From NCBI RefSeq assembly GCF_019947135.1, contig NZ_JAGSHT010000004.1, positions 32,003 through 72,314 on the forward strand: a DNA stretch of 40,312 nt. The letters run 5' to 3'. Origin of the DNA: Occultella gossypii (GTDB lineage: Bacteria; Actinomycetota; Actinomycetes; Actinomycetales; Beutenbergiaceae). Under the pieces are notes generated by a model. It saw only the letters and a program-made list of their open reading frames with translations, had not been told where the DNA came from and ran no database searches. Below, piece by piece: positions 24,533 through 33,597 of this stretch. Every line of letters begins with the position of its first letter. Position 1 is the stretch's first letter. The position numbers were made by a program, and so were the translations under genes.

Positions 24533-25765
24533 GTGCCTCTACAACGACGTGGTCCGATCGAGGGAACACCCGCCGAAGCCGCGGTGCTCACCACAGTCTT
24601 CGCCGAGCAGCCGATCGCCCGAACGGACATCGCCCGCCGCATCGGCCTCTCCTCGGCGGCGGTCACCCGCGCGACGCAGCCGCTCCTGGACGCCGGGTGC
24701 CTCGAGTACGCCGACGCCGGGGCGGGCGACGCTGCGCAGGACCCGACCACGAGCAGGATGGGCCGCCCGCGCAGACCGGTGCGGATCGCAGTCGACTACA
24801 CCGGCACGTTCGGCCTGAAGCTGACCCATGAGGAGGTCGTCGGGGTCCTCGTCGACTTCGGCGGGAGGATCAGAGGCGTTGAGCAGCGGCCGCTGGCCGG
24901 CACGGATGTGGACGCCGCGATCGAGACCGTGGTCGAGATCATCGGGGCCCTGGATCGCCGGGCGCGCAAGCTCGGCTTCACGCATCCCGCCGATCACGTC
25001 GGCCTCAGCGTGTCCGGCGACGTCGACCACGCCACGGGCCGGGTCCGGTACTCACCATTCCTGGACTGGCGCGAGGTGGACCTCGGTGCCCGCGTCTCGA
25101 AGGCGACCGGCAAGCACGTCGTCGTCGAGAACGACGTCAAGGCGTTGGCGACCGCGGAGCAGTGGTTCGGATACGCACGCGGCCTGGACGACTTCGCGCT
25201 GGTGACCATCGGCACCGGCATCGGTTCCGCGCTGGTGGTGGACGGCGCTCTGATCCGCGGCGCGCACTCGGTGGCGGGTGAGATCGGGCATCTGCCGGTC
25301 GGTGACCCAGCCGTTCTCTGCCGATGCGGCGGGCACGGTTGCGTCGAGGCGGAGGCGTCCACGGAGACGCTGATCCGGCGGTGCCGTGAAGCCGCGGGCG
25401 ACCCGGACCTGACGCTGGCCGAAGCCGTCGAGCGGGCTCGCTCCGGTGATACGGCGATCGAGCAGGTCTTCGTGCGGGCCGGTCACCTGATCGGGTTGGC
25501 CATCGCGTCGCTGGCCAACATCATCGGCCCGGCGCAGGTGATCGTCTCGGGTGAGGGCCTGACGTCCTACGACTTCATCGAGTCCGCGATCCGGGCGGCG
25601 TTCGTTGAGCAGACCTTCGGGGCGGCACAACAGACCCAGCTCCACCTGCAGCCACTGCCGCTGGATGAGTGGGCGCGCGGAGCCGCGGCGGTCGCCATCG
25701 AGGAACTGGCCTTTCCCAGCCGGCTGGCCGCCGGCCGTCGAGTCTTCGGAGGTTCCCATGCCTGA
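24533..25765 (+). CDS. ROK-family transcriptional regulator
   Basis: A 410-residue ROK/NagC/XylR-type repressor. The N-terminal winged helix (about 12-60: AVLTTVFAEQPIARTDIARRIGLSSAAVTRATQPLLDAGCLE) is followed by a sugar-kinase-like fold with VTIGTGIGSALVVDG and the ROK zinc site (GHLPVGDPAVLCRCGGHGCVEAE, with CxCGxxGCxE). The usual DxGGT phosphate loop is degenerate (VDYTGTFGLKL), consistent with a regulator rather than a kinase. GTG 24533 is preferred over GTG 24515, because the latter lies inside the palindrome and upstream of the predicted transcription start. Its stop overlaps the GH97 start, so it is co-transcribed with the genes it probably represses. An alpha-galactoside or its hydrolysis product is the likely inducer. 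Confidence 0.9.
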   Translation: MPLQRRGPIEGTPAEAAVLTTVFAEQPIARTDIARRIGLSSAAVTRATQPLLDAGCLEYADAGAGDAAQDPTTSRMGRPRRPVRIAVDYTGTFGLKLTHEEVVGVLVDFGGRIRGVEQRPLAGTDVDAAIETVVEIIGALDRRARKLGFTHPADHVGLSVSGDVDHATGRVRYSPFLDWREVDLGARVSKATGKHVVVENDVKALATAEQWFGYARGLDDFALVTIGTGIGSALVVDGALIRGAHSVAGEIGHLPVGDPAVLCRCGGHGCVEAEASTETLIRRCREAAGDPDLTLAEAVERARSGDTAIEQVFVRAGHLIGLAIASLANIIGPAQVIVSGEGLTSYDFIESAIRAAFVEQTFGAAQQTQLHLQPLPLDEWARGAAAVAIEELAFPSRLAAGRRVFGGSHA

Positions 25766-28199
25766 GTCCACCTGGAGCGCGAGCCTCGACGAATGCGGGA
25801 TCGAGGCGAGCCTGCGCGACGGCGGCATCCACGTCGCCCTGTGGCGCGGTGCCCTTCGGCTCGAGTCGGCGACGGCGCTGCGGCTGCCGACGGCCGGCGG
25901 CACCGACCTGCTGGCCGGGCTGCGGCCGGCGTCGGCGGTCGAACGTGAGGTGACCGAGTCCTACGAGCTCGCCGTCGGCAAGCGCACCGGGCGCCACGAC
26001 GTCCGGCACGCCGAACACCAGGTCACGTTCGCCCGCGAGGGTGGCGCGCAGGTCACGCTGGTGCTGCGAGCAGCGGCCGACGGCGTCGCGTTCCGTCTCA
26101 TCCTGGACGGTTTCGCCGGTGAGGTGGTCCAGGGGTCCGACCTCGCCCTCGGCCTCCCGGCCGACGCCCCGTTGTGGCCACTGAGGTACACCCCCTGGTA
26201 CGAGGAACCGAGGTTCGAGTCGACGACGGCGGACCTGCCCGACGGTTCTTGGGGTCTGCCGCTGCTGGCGCAGGCCGTGCCCGGTGACGACGCCGGGTAC
26301 GTGCTGATCGCGGAGTCCGACATCGACGGCGGTTACGGCGGCTCGCTCCTGACCCACGAGGCCGGCGCCTTCTCGTTCACCCTGGCGGACCCGGTGCAGC
26401 TGGGGGAGGGGAACACCGCCATCCCGTGGCGGGTCTTCCACCTAGGCAGCCTCGCCACCATCGTGGCCTCCCACCTGGTCGACGACCTGGCGCGGCCCGC
26501 CGTGGCGCCGATCCCGGCGTGGGTCCGCCCGGGCCGGGCCGCGTGGTCCTGGTGGTCCGACTTCTACTCCGGCGCCCAGCTGAGCGCGCAGCTGCGCCTG
26601 GTCGACTACGCCGCCGAGCACGGCTGGGAGCACCTCCTGGTCGACTGCGGCTGGGACCGCACCTGGATGCCCGAACTCGTCGCCGCCGCCGGTGCCCGCG
26701 GGATCGGGGTCTTCGTCTGGGTCAGCTGGGACTGGCTCGACATCCACACCGACCTCGCGGAGTGGGCGTCCTGGGGCGTCGCCGGCGTCAAGGTCGACTT
26801 CATGGAGTCGGAATCGCAGGAGCGGTACCGCTGGTACGACGAGGTGATCGCCGAAGCCGCCCGGGTCGGCCTGATGCTGAACTTCCACGGCTCCGTCATC
26901 CCGCGAGGGTGGGCCCGGACCCACCCGCACGTGGTGACCTACGAGGCCGTCCGGGGCGCCGAGTACTACGTCTTCTACGGGGACCCGCTGCCGCCGGCGC
27001 ACAACACGATCGTCCCGTTCACGCGCAACGTGATCGGCTCGGCGGACTACACGCCGGTGACCTTCTCCACGCCCGCTCGGGTGACCTCGGACGCGCACGA
27101 ACTGGCCCTGGCGATCGTGATCGAGTCCGGAATCACCCACTTCGCGGACGAGATCGGGGAGTACCTCGCCCGCCCGATCGCACAGGAGGTCCTGGATGCC
27201 GTCCCGGCCACCTGGGACGAGACCCGGCTCATCGGAGGCCGACCGGGTGACTGGGTGGCGATCGCCCGACGCACGGGCGACGACTGGTTCGTCGGCGTCA
27301 TCGGCGCCGGGCAGCCGCGCACGGTGGACCTCGACCTCACCGGACTCGGCGACCAACCGTTCCACCTGGTCACCGACGACGGCGACACCGGCCTGCGGAA
27401 GGCGCCCCAGCAACTCAAAGCCGGGCACCTACGGCTCGACCTTCGCGATAACGGAGGTGCCGTGCTCTTCCCAACGAACCTCCGCCGTCGGGCATTGAAC
27501 CTGGATACGGCCGCGACCGTGGAACGTGACCTCATCGCGGCACACCCGGGCGACGTCGTCGAGATTGCCGCCACCGGCCCCAGCGACACCGAACTCGTGC
27601 CGCCCCCGGGCTGGCCGGAACCGCGCTCGACGGGCCGTCAACGATGGGCCGTCACGGTGCCGCAGGACGTGGGCCCGGCTTACGTCGCCGTGCTGACCCT
27701 CAGGGACTCCGATCGGTCCCGCAGGCCGCTCGCGCACGTGCGCATCGTGACCCATCCCGGCCACGGCACCACCGACCTGGTGCCGTGCCGCCCGATCACG
27801 GCCGCGAACGGATACGGCCCCGTGGAGCGGGACATGTCCAACGGTCCCGGGAACCCGAACGACGGCGCCCCGATGTCCGTGGCAGGCACCACCTACGAAC
27901 GCGGCCTCGGGGTCTGCTCACCGGCCGAGGTCACGTACGCCATCGGCGGACTCGCCTCCGAGTTCACCTGCCTGGTCGGCATCGACGACGAGACGCCCGG
28001 GCAGGTGGCGACGGTAGAGGTCCGTGGCGACGACGTCGTCCTGGCGCGGCTCGAGCTGCGCTCCGGAGAGCCGGCACACGAAGTGCGCGTCGCCGTCGAG
28101 GGGCGCGTACGGCTCTCCCTGCTCGTCGATGACCCGAGCGGTGCAGCGCCGGACGCGAGGCCGCACATCGACTGGATCAGCCCCCAACTACACAGATGA
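25758..28199 (+). CDS. GH97-family glycosidase with C-terminal NPCBM-like domain
   Basis: An 813-residue protein. An N-terminal beta-sandwich (1-250) precedes a (beta/alpha)8 catalytic domain (about 255-520) and a short beta domain. A C-terminal region (about 675-813: ANGYGPVERDMSNGP, TTYERGLGVCSPAEVTYAIGG) resembles the NPCBM carbohydrate-binding domain. In GVKVDFME the Asp347 occupies the nucleophile position of retaining GH97 alpha-galactosidases; inverting SusB-type alpha-glucosidases lack it. Glu396 in TYEAVRGAEYY matches the general acid/base. The predicted activity is therefore a retaining alpha-galactosidase or similar. No signal peptide is seen, so it is intracellular. ATG 25758 has GGAGG 5 nt upstream and overlaps the ROK stop by 8 nt; earlier in-frame starts lie deep inside ROK. 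Confidence 0.9.
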   Translation: MPESTWSASLDECGIEASLRDGGIHVALWRGALRLESATALRLPTAGGTDLLAGLRPASAVEREVTESYELAVGKRTGRHDVRHAEHQVTFAREGGAQVTLVLRAAADGVAFRLILDGFAGEVVQGSDLALGLPADAPLWPLRYTPWYEEPRFESTTADLPDGSWGLPLLAQAVPGDDAGYVLIAESDIDGGYGGSLLTHEAGAFSFTLADPVQLGEGNTAIPWRVFHLGSLATIVASHLVDDLARPAVAPIPAWVRPGRAAWSWWSDFYSGAQLSAQLRLVDYAAEHGWEHLLVDCGWDRTWMPELVAAAGARGIGVFVWVSWDWLDIHTDLAEWASWGVAGVKVDFMESESQERYRWYDEVIAEAARVGLMLNFHGSVIPRGWARTHPHVVTYEAVRGAEYYVFYGDPLPPAHNTIVPFTRNVIGSADYTPVTFSTPARVTSDAHELALAIVIESGITHFADEIGEYLARPIAQEVLDAVPATWDETRLIGGRPGDWVAIARRTGDDWFVGVIGAGQPRTVDLDLTGLGDQPFHLVTDDGDTGLRKAPQQLKAGHLRLDLRDNGGAVLFPTNLRRRALNLDTAATVERDLIAAHPGDVVEIAATGPSDTELVPPPGWPEPRSTGRQRWAVTVPQDVGPAYVAVLTLRDSDRSRRPLAHVRIVTHPGHGTTDLVPCRPITAANGYGPVERDMSNGPGNPNDGAPMSVAGTTYERGLGVCSPAEVTYAIGGLASEFTCLVGIDDETPGQVATVEVRGDDVVLARLELRSGEPAHEVRVAVEGRVRLSLLVDDPSGAAPDARPHIDWISPQLHR

Positions 28200-28219
28200 A
28201 CCCAGCGGAAGGAAGCACG

Positions 28220-29503
28220 ATGAAGTGGAAGACAGTAACCCTGAGCGGGGCCCTGGCCGTCGGCCTGCTCGCGGGCTGTACGAATCCCGCCACCGAGGGC
28301 GACGACGGCGGTTCGAGTGACGGCGAACAGATCGAACTCGACTTCGCCATCTTCTCCCCGGACCAGGAACCGGCCATCCAGGCCGTGGTCGACGCGTTCG
28401 AGGACGAGAACCCGAACATCGCCGTCAACCTCCAGGTGATCCCGTGGGTCGACTACTGGAACACCCTGCTGACGACGTCGGCGGGCGGCACCGGGCCGGA
28501 CGTCGCGTGGATGCTCGGCGCCCGCCTCGGTCCCTACCTCGAGGGCGGGGCACTCCTGCCGCTCGATGACACGATCGCCGATGCCGGCATCGACGTGTCC
28601 GGCTACCCGGAGGCACTGGTCGCGCTCTACCAGCGGGACGACGTCACCTACGCGTTGCCCAAGGACTTCGACACCATCGGGCTCTGGTACAACAAGGCAC
28701 TCTTCGACGCGGCCGGGGTGGCGTACCCGAACCCCGACTGGACCTGGGACGACGTCATCACGAACGCCCAGGCCCTCACGGACCCGGCCGCCGACGTCTT
28801 CGGCATCGGGGCACCCCTGGACCCGCAGGCGACGTACTACAACACCATCTACCAGGCCGGCGGTGAGGTGATCTCCGCCGACGGCACCACCTCCGGGTAC
28901 GACGACCCGGCGTCGATCGAGGGCATCGCCTACTGGACCGACATGATCAACACCTATGGCGTGTCACCCGACCTGCAGTCCTTCGCCGACACGGAGTCGG
29001 TCGCGCAGTTCATGTCCGGGCGCCTCGCGATGCTGTACACGGGTTCCTTCTACGCGGTCCGGTTCGCGGCCGACGAGTACGCGTCCGCGAACTTCGACGT
29101 CACCGAACTGCCCGCCGGCCCGGTCTCCGACGTGACCGTCATCAACGGACTGGGCAACGTGGCGTTCGCGGGCTCGGAGCACCCGGAGGAGGCGGCCAGG
29201 CTCGCGGTCTTCCTCTCCTCACCCGAGGCGTCACAGATCCAGAGTGACAGCGGAGCGGTCATCGGCTCCTATCAGGACACGCAGCAGGCCTGGGTGGACG
29301 CGTTCCCGCAGTTCAACGTCCAGGTGTTCCTCGACATGGTCGACTCGTCCGTGGTGTTCCCGGTATCGGACAACACCGAGGCCTGGGCCAGCCGCGAGTC
29401 GGAACTCCTGACTCCGGCCTGGACCGGTGAGCAGCCCGTCGAGGAGGCCGCCGGGAACCTCGCAGACGCGATGAACGAGGCCCTCGCCGCGGAGCAGGGC
29501 TAG
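28220..29503 (+). CDS. ABC sugar transporter substrate-binding lipoprotein (2)
   Basis: A 427-residue binding protein. The signal peptide MKWKTVTLSGALAVGLLAGC has its lipobox Cys at residue 20, followed by a flexible acidic/Ser linker. The body is SBP_bac_1 type: IELDFAIFSPDQEPAIQAVVDAFEDENPNIAV, then YALPKDFDTIGLWYNKALFDAAG, a hallmark of this family. The start is ATG 28220 with GGAAGGA upstream; an earlier ATG at 28196 would add eight residues ahead of the signal peptide. It supplies the permeases at 29511 and 30424. An alpha-galactoside ligand such as melibiose or raffinose is inferred from the flanking GH97 and GH36 enzymes. Confidence 0.93.
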   Translation: MKWKTVTLSGALAVGLLAGCTNPATEGDDGGSSDGEQIELDFAIFSPDQEPAIQAVVDAFEDENPNIAVNLQVIPWVDYWNTLLTTSAGGTGPDVAWMLGARLGPYLEGGALLPLDDTIADAGIDVSGYPEALVALYQRDDVTYALPKDFDTIGLWYNKALFDAAGVAYPNPDWTWDDVITNAQALTDPAADVFGIGAPLDPQATYYNTIYQAGGEVISADGTTSGYDDPASIEGIAYWTDMINTYGVSPDLQSFADTESVAQFMSGRLAMLYTGSFYAVRFAADEYASANFDVTELPAGPVSDVTVINGLGNVAFAGSEHPEEAARLAVFLSSPEASQIQSDSGAVIGSYQDTQQAWVDAFPQFNVQVFLDMVDSSVVFPVSDNTEAWASRESELLTPAWTGEQPVEEAAGNLADAMNEALAAEQG

Positions 29504-29510
29504 CACTGGC

Positions 29511-30431
29511 ATGACCGTCGCACACACGCCCGGAGGGCCGGCGGCTCGCAGCCGCCGACCCTCCGGGGACGGCCGGTGGGCCGCGATCCTGCTCGCGGTG
29601 CCCGTGCTCGGGCTGGTGGTCTTCTACCTCTGGCCGCTCATCCGCACGGCCATCCTGTCCGTCTCCACCGGCAACCCGTTCCTCGGGTACCAGATCACGG
29701 GATTCGACAACTGGGTGCAGGTCCTGACCGGGGACGAGCTACCCCGGGCACTTCTCAACACGCTCGTCTACGCAGCGGTGGTGCTGCTCGGCGTGCCGCT
29801 GGCGATGATCGCGGCCGTCCTGTTGCACCAGCGCGGTCTGCGCTTTCGCGGGTTGTTCCGCGTCCTCTACTTCCTGCCCGTGGTCACGATGCCCGCGGCC
29901 GTGGCCATGGTCTGGCGCTACATCTACAACGGCGACTTCGGTCTCCTCAACGAAGTCCTCGCGACCATGGGCCTGCCGACGACGGCGTGGGTCGCCGACC
30001 CGAGAACCGCGCTCTACGCCGTCGCCGTGGTGGGGATCTGGATGGGCCTTGGCACCAACCTGATCATTCTCGCCGCCGGACTCGAGGCGATCCCGGACAG
30101 CGTCACCGAGGCCGCAATGCTCGACGGCGCAGGCCCAGTTCGGCGGTTCGCGTCGATCACCGCTCCGCTGCTGTCTCCGTCGGTCTTCCTCGTGAGCGTC
30201 CTGTCCGTGATCGGCTCCTTGCAGATGTTCGACCTGCTCTTCGTGATGCTCGGCCGGACGAACCCGGCGCTCGCCGACAGCAAGACGATCGTCTACCTGT
30301 TCTACGAGGAGGCCTTCGTGCGCAGCGACCGGCCGCTCGGCGCGGTGATCGCGCTGGTCACCCTGGTCGTCACGCTCATCGTGACCGCGATCCAGTTCCG
30401 GCTCCAGCGACGGTGGGTGCACTATGCCTGA
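29511..30431 (+). CDS. ABC sugar transporter permease (2a)
   Basis: A 306-residue MalF-type permease, starting 7 nt after the binding-protein stop. The first helix is WAAILLAVPVLGLVVFYLWPLI; later helices include VLYFLPVVTMPAAVAMVW. The EAA loop is TEAAMLDGAGPVRRFASITAPLLSPSVFL. It should form the membrane channel with the next gene product. No strong ribosome site is visible, so reinitiation after the upstream gene is likely. Confidence 0.93.
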   Translation: MTVAHTPGGPAARSRRPSGDGRWAAILLAVPVLGLVVFYLWPLIRTAILSVSTGNPFLGYQITGFDNWVQVLTGDELPRALLNTLVYAAVVLLGVPLAMIAAVLLHQRGLRFRGLFRVLYFLPVVTMPAAVAMVWRYIYNGDFGLLNEVLATMGLPTTAWVADPRTALYAVAVVGIWMGLGTNLIILAAGLEAIPDSVTEAAMLDGAGPVRRFASITAPLLSPSVFLVSVLSVIGSLQMFDLLFVMLGRTNPALADSKTIVYLFYEEAFVRSDRPLGAVIALVTLVVTLIVTAIQFRLQRRWVHYA

Positions 30432-31284
30432 GCGGAGCCGACCGGGCCGGGGCCAGGACGCTCGAGCGGGGCTGCGGGCCGGCCGGGTGGCCACCTACCT
30501 GGTGCTCGCAGTCGGTGCGCTACTGATGGTGGCCCCGTTCCTGTGGCAGTTCCTCACCTCGGTGAAGTCGCTCCGGGAGTCCACCGTGGCGCCGCCGGTG
30601 ATCTGGCCGAGCGCGTGGCACTGGGAGAACTACCAGCGCATCTTCGACGTGCTGCCCGTCGAGACGATGGCGGTGAACAGCCTGCTTGCGTTGATCCTGC
30701 GGGTCACCGGCCAGCTCCTCATCGCCTCGCTCGCCGCGTTCTGTTTCGCCCGGCTCCGGTTCCCGCTGCAGCGGGCCTTGTTGACGCTGTTCCTGGCCAC
30801 CCTGATGGTGCCGCCACAGCTGTTCATCATTCCGCAGTACGAGGTGATCCGGGACCTGAACTGGCTGAACACGATCCAGGCGCTCGCCCTGCCCGGGATC
30901 TTCTCCTCGTTCGGGATGTTCATCCTGTACCAGTTCATGCGGTCCCTGCCGGTCGAGCTGGACGAGGCGGCCCGGATCGACGGCGCCAACCCGTGGCAGA
31001 TCTACCGGCGGATCATCCTGCCGTTGTGCATCCCTGCCCTGGCGGCGGTCACCATCATGACGTCGCTGTTCTCCTGGAACGACCTGCTCTGGCCGCTGGT
31101 CATCAACACCGACCCCAGCCGGATGACCCTCCCGGTCGGGTTGGCCACGCTCCAAGGAGCCCAGGGCACCGACTATCCGGTCCTGATGGCCGGATCCCTA
31201 CTCGCGATCCTGCCGATGGTGCTGATCTTCGTGCTGCTGCAGAAGCAGTTCATCCAGGGCATCGCCATGTCCGGCTCCAAGTAG
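30424..31284 (+). CDS. ABC sugar transporter permease (2b)
   Basis: A 286-residue MalG-type permease overlapping the previous gene by 8 nt. The first helix is ATYLVLAVGALLMVAPFLWQFL; the EAA loop is DEAARIDGANPWQIYRRIILPLCIPALAAVT. The C-terminus IQGIAMSGSK is typical of this subfamily. It pairs with the 29511 permease. As with the other importer, no ATPase is encoded, so an MsiK-like protein elsewhere in the genome is presumed. Confidence 0.93.
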   Translation: MPERSRPGRGQDARAGLRAGRVATYLVLAVGALLMVAPFLWQFLTSVKSLRESTVAPPVIWPSAWHWENYQRIFDVLPVETMAVNSLLALILRVTGQLLIASLAAFCFARLRFPLQRALLTLFLATLMVPPQLFIIPQYEVIRDLNWLNTIQALALPGIFSSFGMFILYQFMRSLPVELDEAARIDGANPWQIYRRIILPLCIPALAAVTIMTSLFSWNDLLWPLVINTDPSRMTLPVGLATLQGAQGTDYPVLMAGSLLAILPMVLIFVLLQKQFIQGIAMSGSK

Positions 31285-31320
31285 CCACCACCGTCCGAAC
31301 AGAATGACCTGAGGAGCGCC

Positions 31321-33486
31321 GTGACAAGGAATGCAGCATCGATCGAGCACCTGCGCCGAGGCGGGACCAGTGTGGTCCTCAATCTGGACGGCGGGCGCTT
31401 GCCTCGCATCCTGCACTGGGGTGCCGATCTTGGGAACCTGGACGAAGCAGCACTGCTCAGTTACGCCGGCGCCGTGGAACCGACCATCGGTGACAGCGCG
31501 GTGACCTACCCCCAGCCCGTACCGGTGGTTCCCACACTGGCCGAAGGCTGGCTCGGTCGCCCCGGGATCGCCGGCAGCCGTGGCGGGCGGGCGTTCGCGC
31601 CACTGTTCCGTGAGGCACGCTCCACCGTGGACGACGTCGACGGCACGGTCCGCATCCGGACGACCGCGACCGATCTCGCCTCGGAGCTGCAGATCGACAT
31701 CACGACCGAGCTGGGGCTCAGCGGGCTGCTCCGGATCGCGATGGAGCTGACCAACACCGGCACGGACGACTACCGGCTCGACGCCGTCGAGGTCGCGTTG
31801 CCGCTGCCCTCCGAAGCCGGCGAGATCCTGGACCTCACGGGGCGCTGGGCCCTCGAGCGAGTCCCGCAACGGCATCCCCTCCAGGTCGGATCGTGGGTCC
31901 GGGAGAGCCGTGGCGGAAAGCCGGGACTCGACCATACGACGATGCTCACCGCCGGGGAGCCATCCTTCGGGTTCCGCAAGGGCCGGGTCTGGGGTGTCCA
32001 CCTGGGATGGAGCGGCAACCAGGTGCTGGCAGCCGAACTCATGCCCGCCGGGACCCGGTCGCTGCGCGCGGGCGAGGTGCTTCTGCCGGACGAGGTGGTG
32101 CTGGCGCCGGGGGAGACCTACCGTTCCCCGTGGGTCTACGGCTCGTGGGGCGAAGGGCTCGATGAGCTGGCATCCCGGGTGCACCGGCACCTTCGGGCGC
32201 GACCCACGCACCCGCGCTCTGCCCGTCCGGTGGTGCTCAACACCTGGGAGGCCGTGTACTTCGACCACGACCCGGAGCGGCTGACCATCCTGGCGGAGCA
32301 GAGCGCCGCGCTCGGCATCGAGCGGTTCGTGGTCGATGACGGCTGGTTCCTGGGCCGCCGCGACGACACCCGTGGCCTGGGTGACTGGCTGGTGGATCCG
32401 GCCGTCTGGCCCGACGGCCTGGAGCCGCTGGCGGCCCGGGTACACGAGCTCGGCATGGAGTTCGGGCTCTGGGTCGAGCCCGAGATGGTCAATCTCGACT
32501 CGGACCTGGCCCGCGAGCATCCGGAGTGGGTCTTCGACGCCGGGCACGGTCCCGGTCTGCCCTCGCGCTACCAGCATGTTCTGGACCTCACGCACGAGGA
32601 GGCCTACGCCCTGGTGCTGGAGCGGATCTCGGCCGTGGTGGATCGGCTCGCCATCGACTTCCTCAAGTGGGACCACAACCGCTACCTGACCGACGCCGGG
32701 CACTCCCGCGATGGCCGACCCGCCGTGCGGAGGCAGACCCAGCAGGCGTACCGGATGATGGATGAGTTGCGCTCGCGGCACCCCGGTCTGGAGATCGAGT
32801 CCTGCGCCAGCGGCGGCGGCCGGATCGACCTCGGCGTGCTCGAGCACACCGACCGGGTCTGGCCGAGCGACTGCAACGACCCCCACGACCGGGTCGACAT
32901 CCAGCGGTGGACCGGCCTCCTGGTACCTCCCGAGCTCCAAGGCACCCACATCGGCGCCATGGAGTCGCACACCACCCACCGCGTCGCACCACTGGACTTC
33001 CGCGCAGCGACAGCGTTCTGGGGCCACTTCGGGATCGAGCTCGACATCGCCTCGCTCCAGCCGGAGGAGACCGAGGCGGTCCGCAACTGGATCCACCAGC
33101 ACCGGGCCATGCGCGACCTGCTCCACAGCGGTGACGTGGTGCACGCGGACACCCAGCCCGCCGTCCGCCTCGAGGGCGTGGTCGCAACCGATCGACGTTC
33201 GGCGCTCTTCCAGTTCGTGGTCCTGGACCGACCGCCGGTCTGGCCGCCGGAGAGGTTGCGGTTCCCCGGCCTCGACCCGGACCTGACGTATCGGGTCACG
33301 GAGTTCACAGCTGGCGCGCCGGCGCCCCGGGACCAGTGCGCGCCATGGCTCGCGACCGGGGTCACTCTGCCGGGGCGCGTGCTCGCCGAGGCCGGCGTCG
33401 AGGCACCCTCGCTCGACGTCGATCGCTCCATGCTGTTGCGGCTTGAGGTGCCGTCGGGCCCTGCCCGCCGCACGCGAACCGGCTGA
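31321..33486 (+). CDS. Alpha-galactosidase, GH36 family
   Basis: A 721-residue GH36 enzyme of the usual length. The N-terminal beta-supersandwich (1-270) precedes a (beta/alpha)8 barrel that begins near FVVDDGWFLGRRDD and contains GLWVEPEMVN. The nucleophile Asp lies in FLKWDHNR; ESCASGGGRIDLG contains the substrate-binding loop, and the acid/base Asp lies in WPSDCNDP. A short C-terminal beta domain follows. It removes terminal alpha-1,6-galactose from melibiose, raffinose-family sugars or galactomannan fragments. With no signal peptide it acts in the cytoplasm after uptake. The start is GTG 31321 with GAGGAG 4 nt upstream. It is the last gene of the ROK operon; the 111 nt to the convergent FAH gene hold only a weak GGTCG/CGACC hairpin near 33524. 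Confidence 0.94.
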   Translation: MTRNAASIEHLRRGGTSVVLNLDGGRLPRILHWGADLGNLDEAALLSYAGAVEPTIGDSAVTYPQPVPVVPTLAEGWLGRPGIAGSRGGRAFAPLFREARSTVDDVDGTVRIRTTATDLASELQIDITTELGLSGLLRIAMELTNTGTDDYRLDAVEVALPLPSEAGEILDLTGRWALERVPQRHPLQVGSWVRESRGGKPGLDHTTMLTAGEPSFGFRKGRVWGVHLGWSGNQVLAAELMPAGTRSLRAGEVLLPDEVVLAPGETYRSPWVYGSWGEGLDELASRVHRHLRARPTHPRSARPVVLNTWEAVYFDHDPERLTILAEQSAALGIERFVVDDGWFLGRRDDTRGLGDWLVDPAVWPDGLEPLAARVHELGMEFGLWVEPEMVNLDSDLAREHPEWVFDAGHGPGLPSRYQHVLDLTHEEAYALVLERISAVVDRLAIDFLKWDHNRYLTDAGHSRDGRPAVRRQTQQAYRMMDELRSRHPGLEIESCASGGGRIDLGVLEHTDRVWPSDCNDPHDRVDIQRWTGLLVPPELQGTHIGAMESHTTHRVAPLDFRAATAFWGHFGIELDIASLQPEETEAVRNWIHQHRAMRDLLHSGDVVHADTQPAVRLEGVVATDRRSALFQFVVLDRPPVWPPERLRFPGLDPDLTYRVTEFTAGAPAPRDQCAPWLATGVTLPGRVLAEAGVEAPSLDVDRSMLLRLEVPSGPARRTRTG

Positions 33487-33597
33487 GGAGCGTGCCCGCC
33501 TGAACCAGCACGAGGCCCCCTGCGGTCGCGGCGACCTCGCGCCGTCGGGCATTGAGATGACGGAGCCAGCGACGAGCGCCTCTTCCCCGGTCGTTGC

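Noticed and set aside
31198-33552. Long leftward open frame opposite the GH36 gene (784 codons)
   Set aside because: It is the antisense shadow of a clear GH36 alpha-galactosidase, has Arg/Gly/Pro/Val-rich low-complexity content and matches no family.
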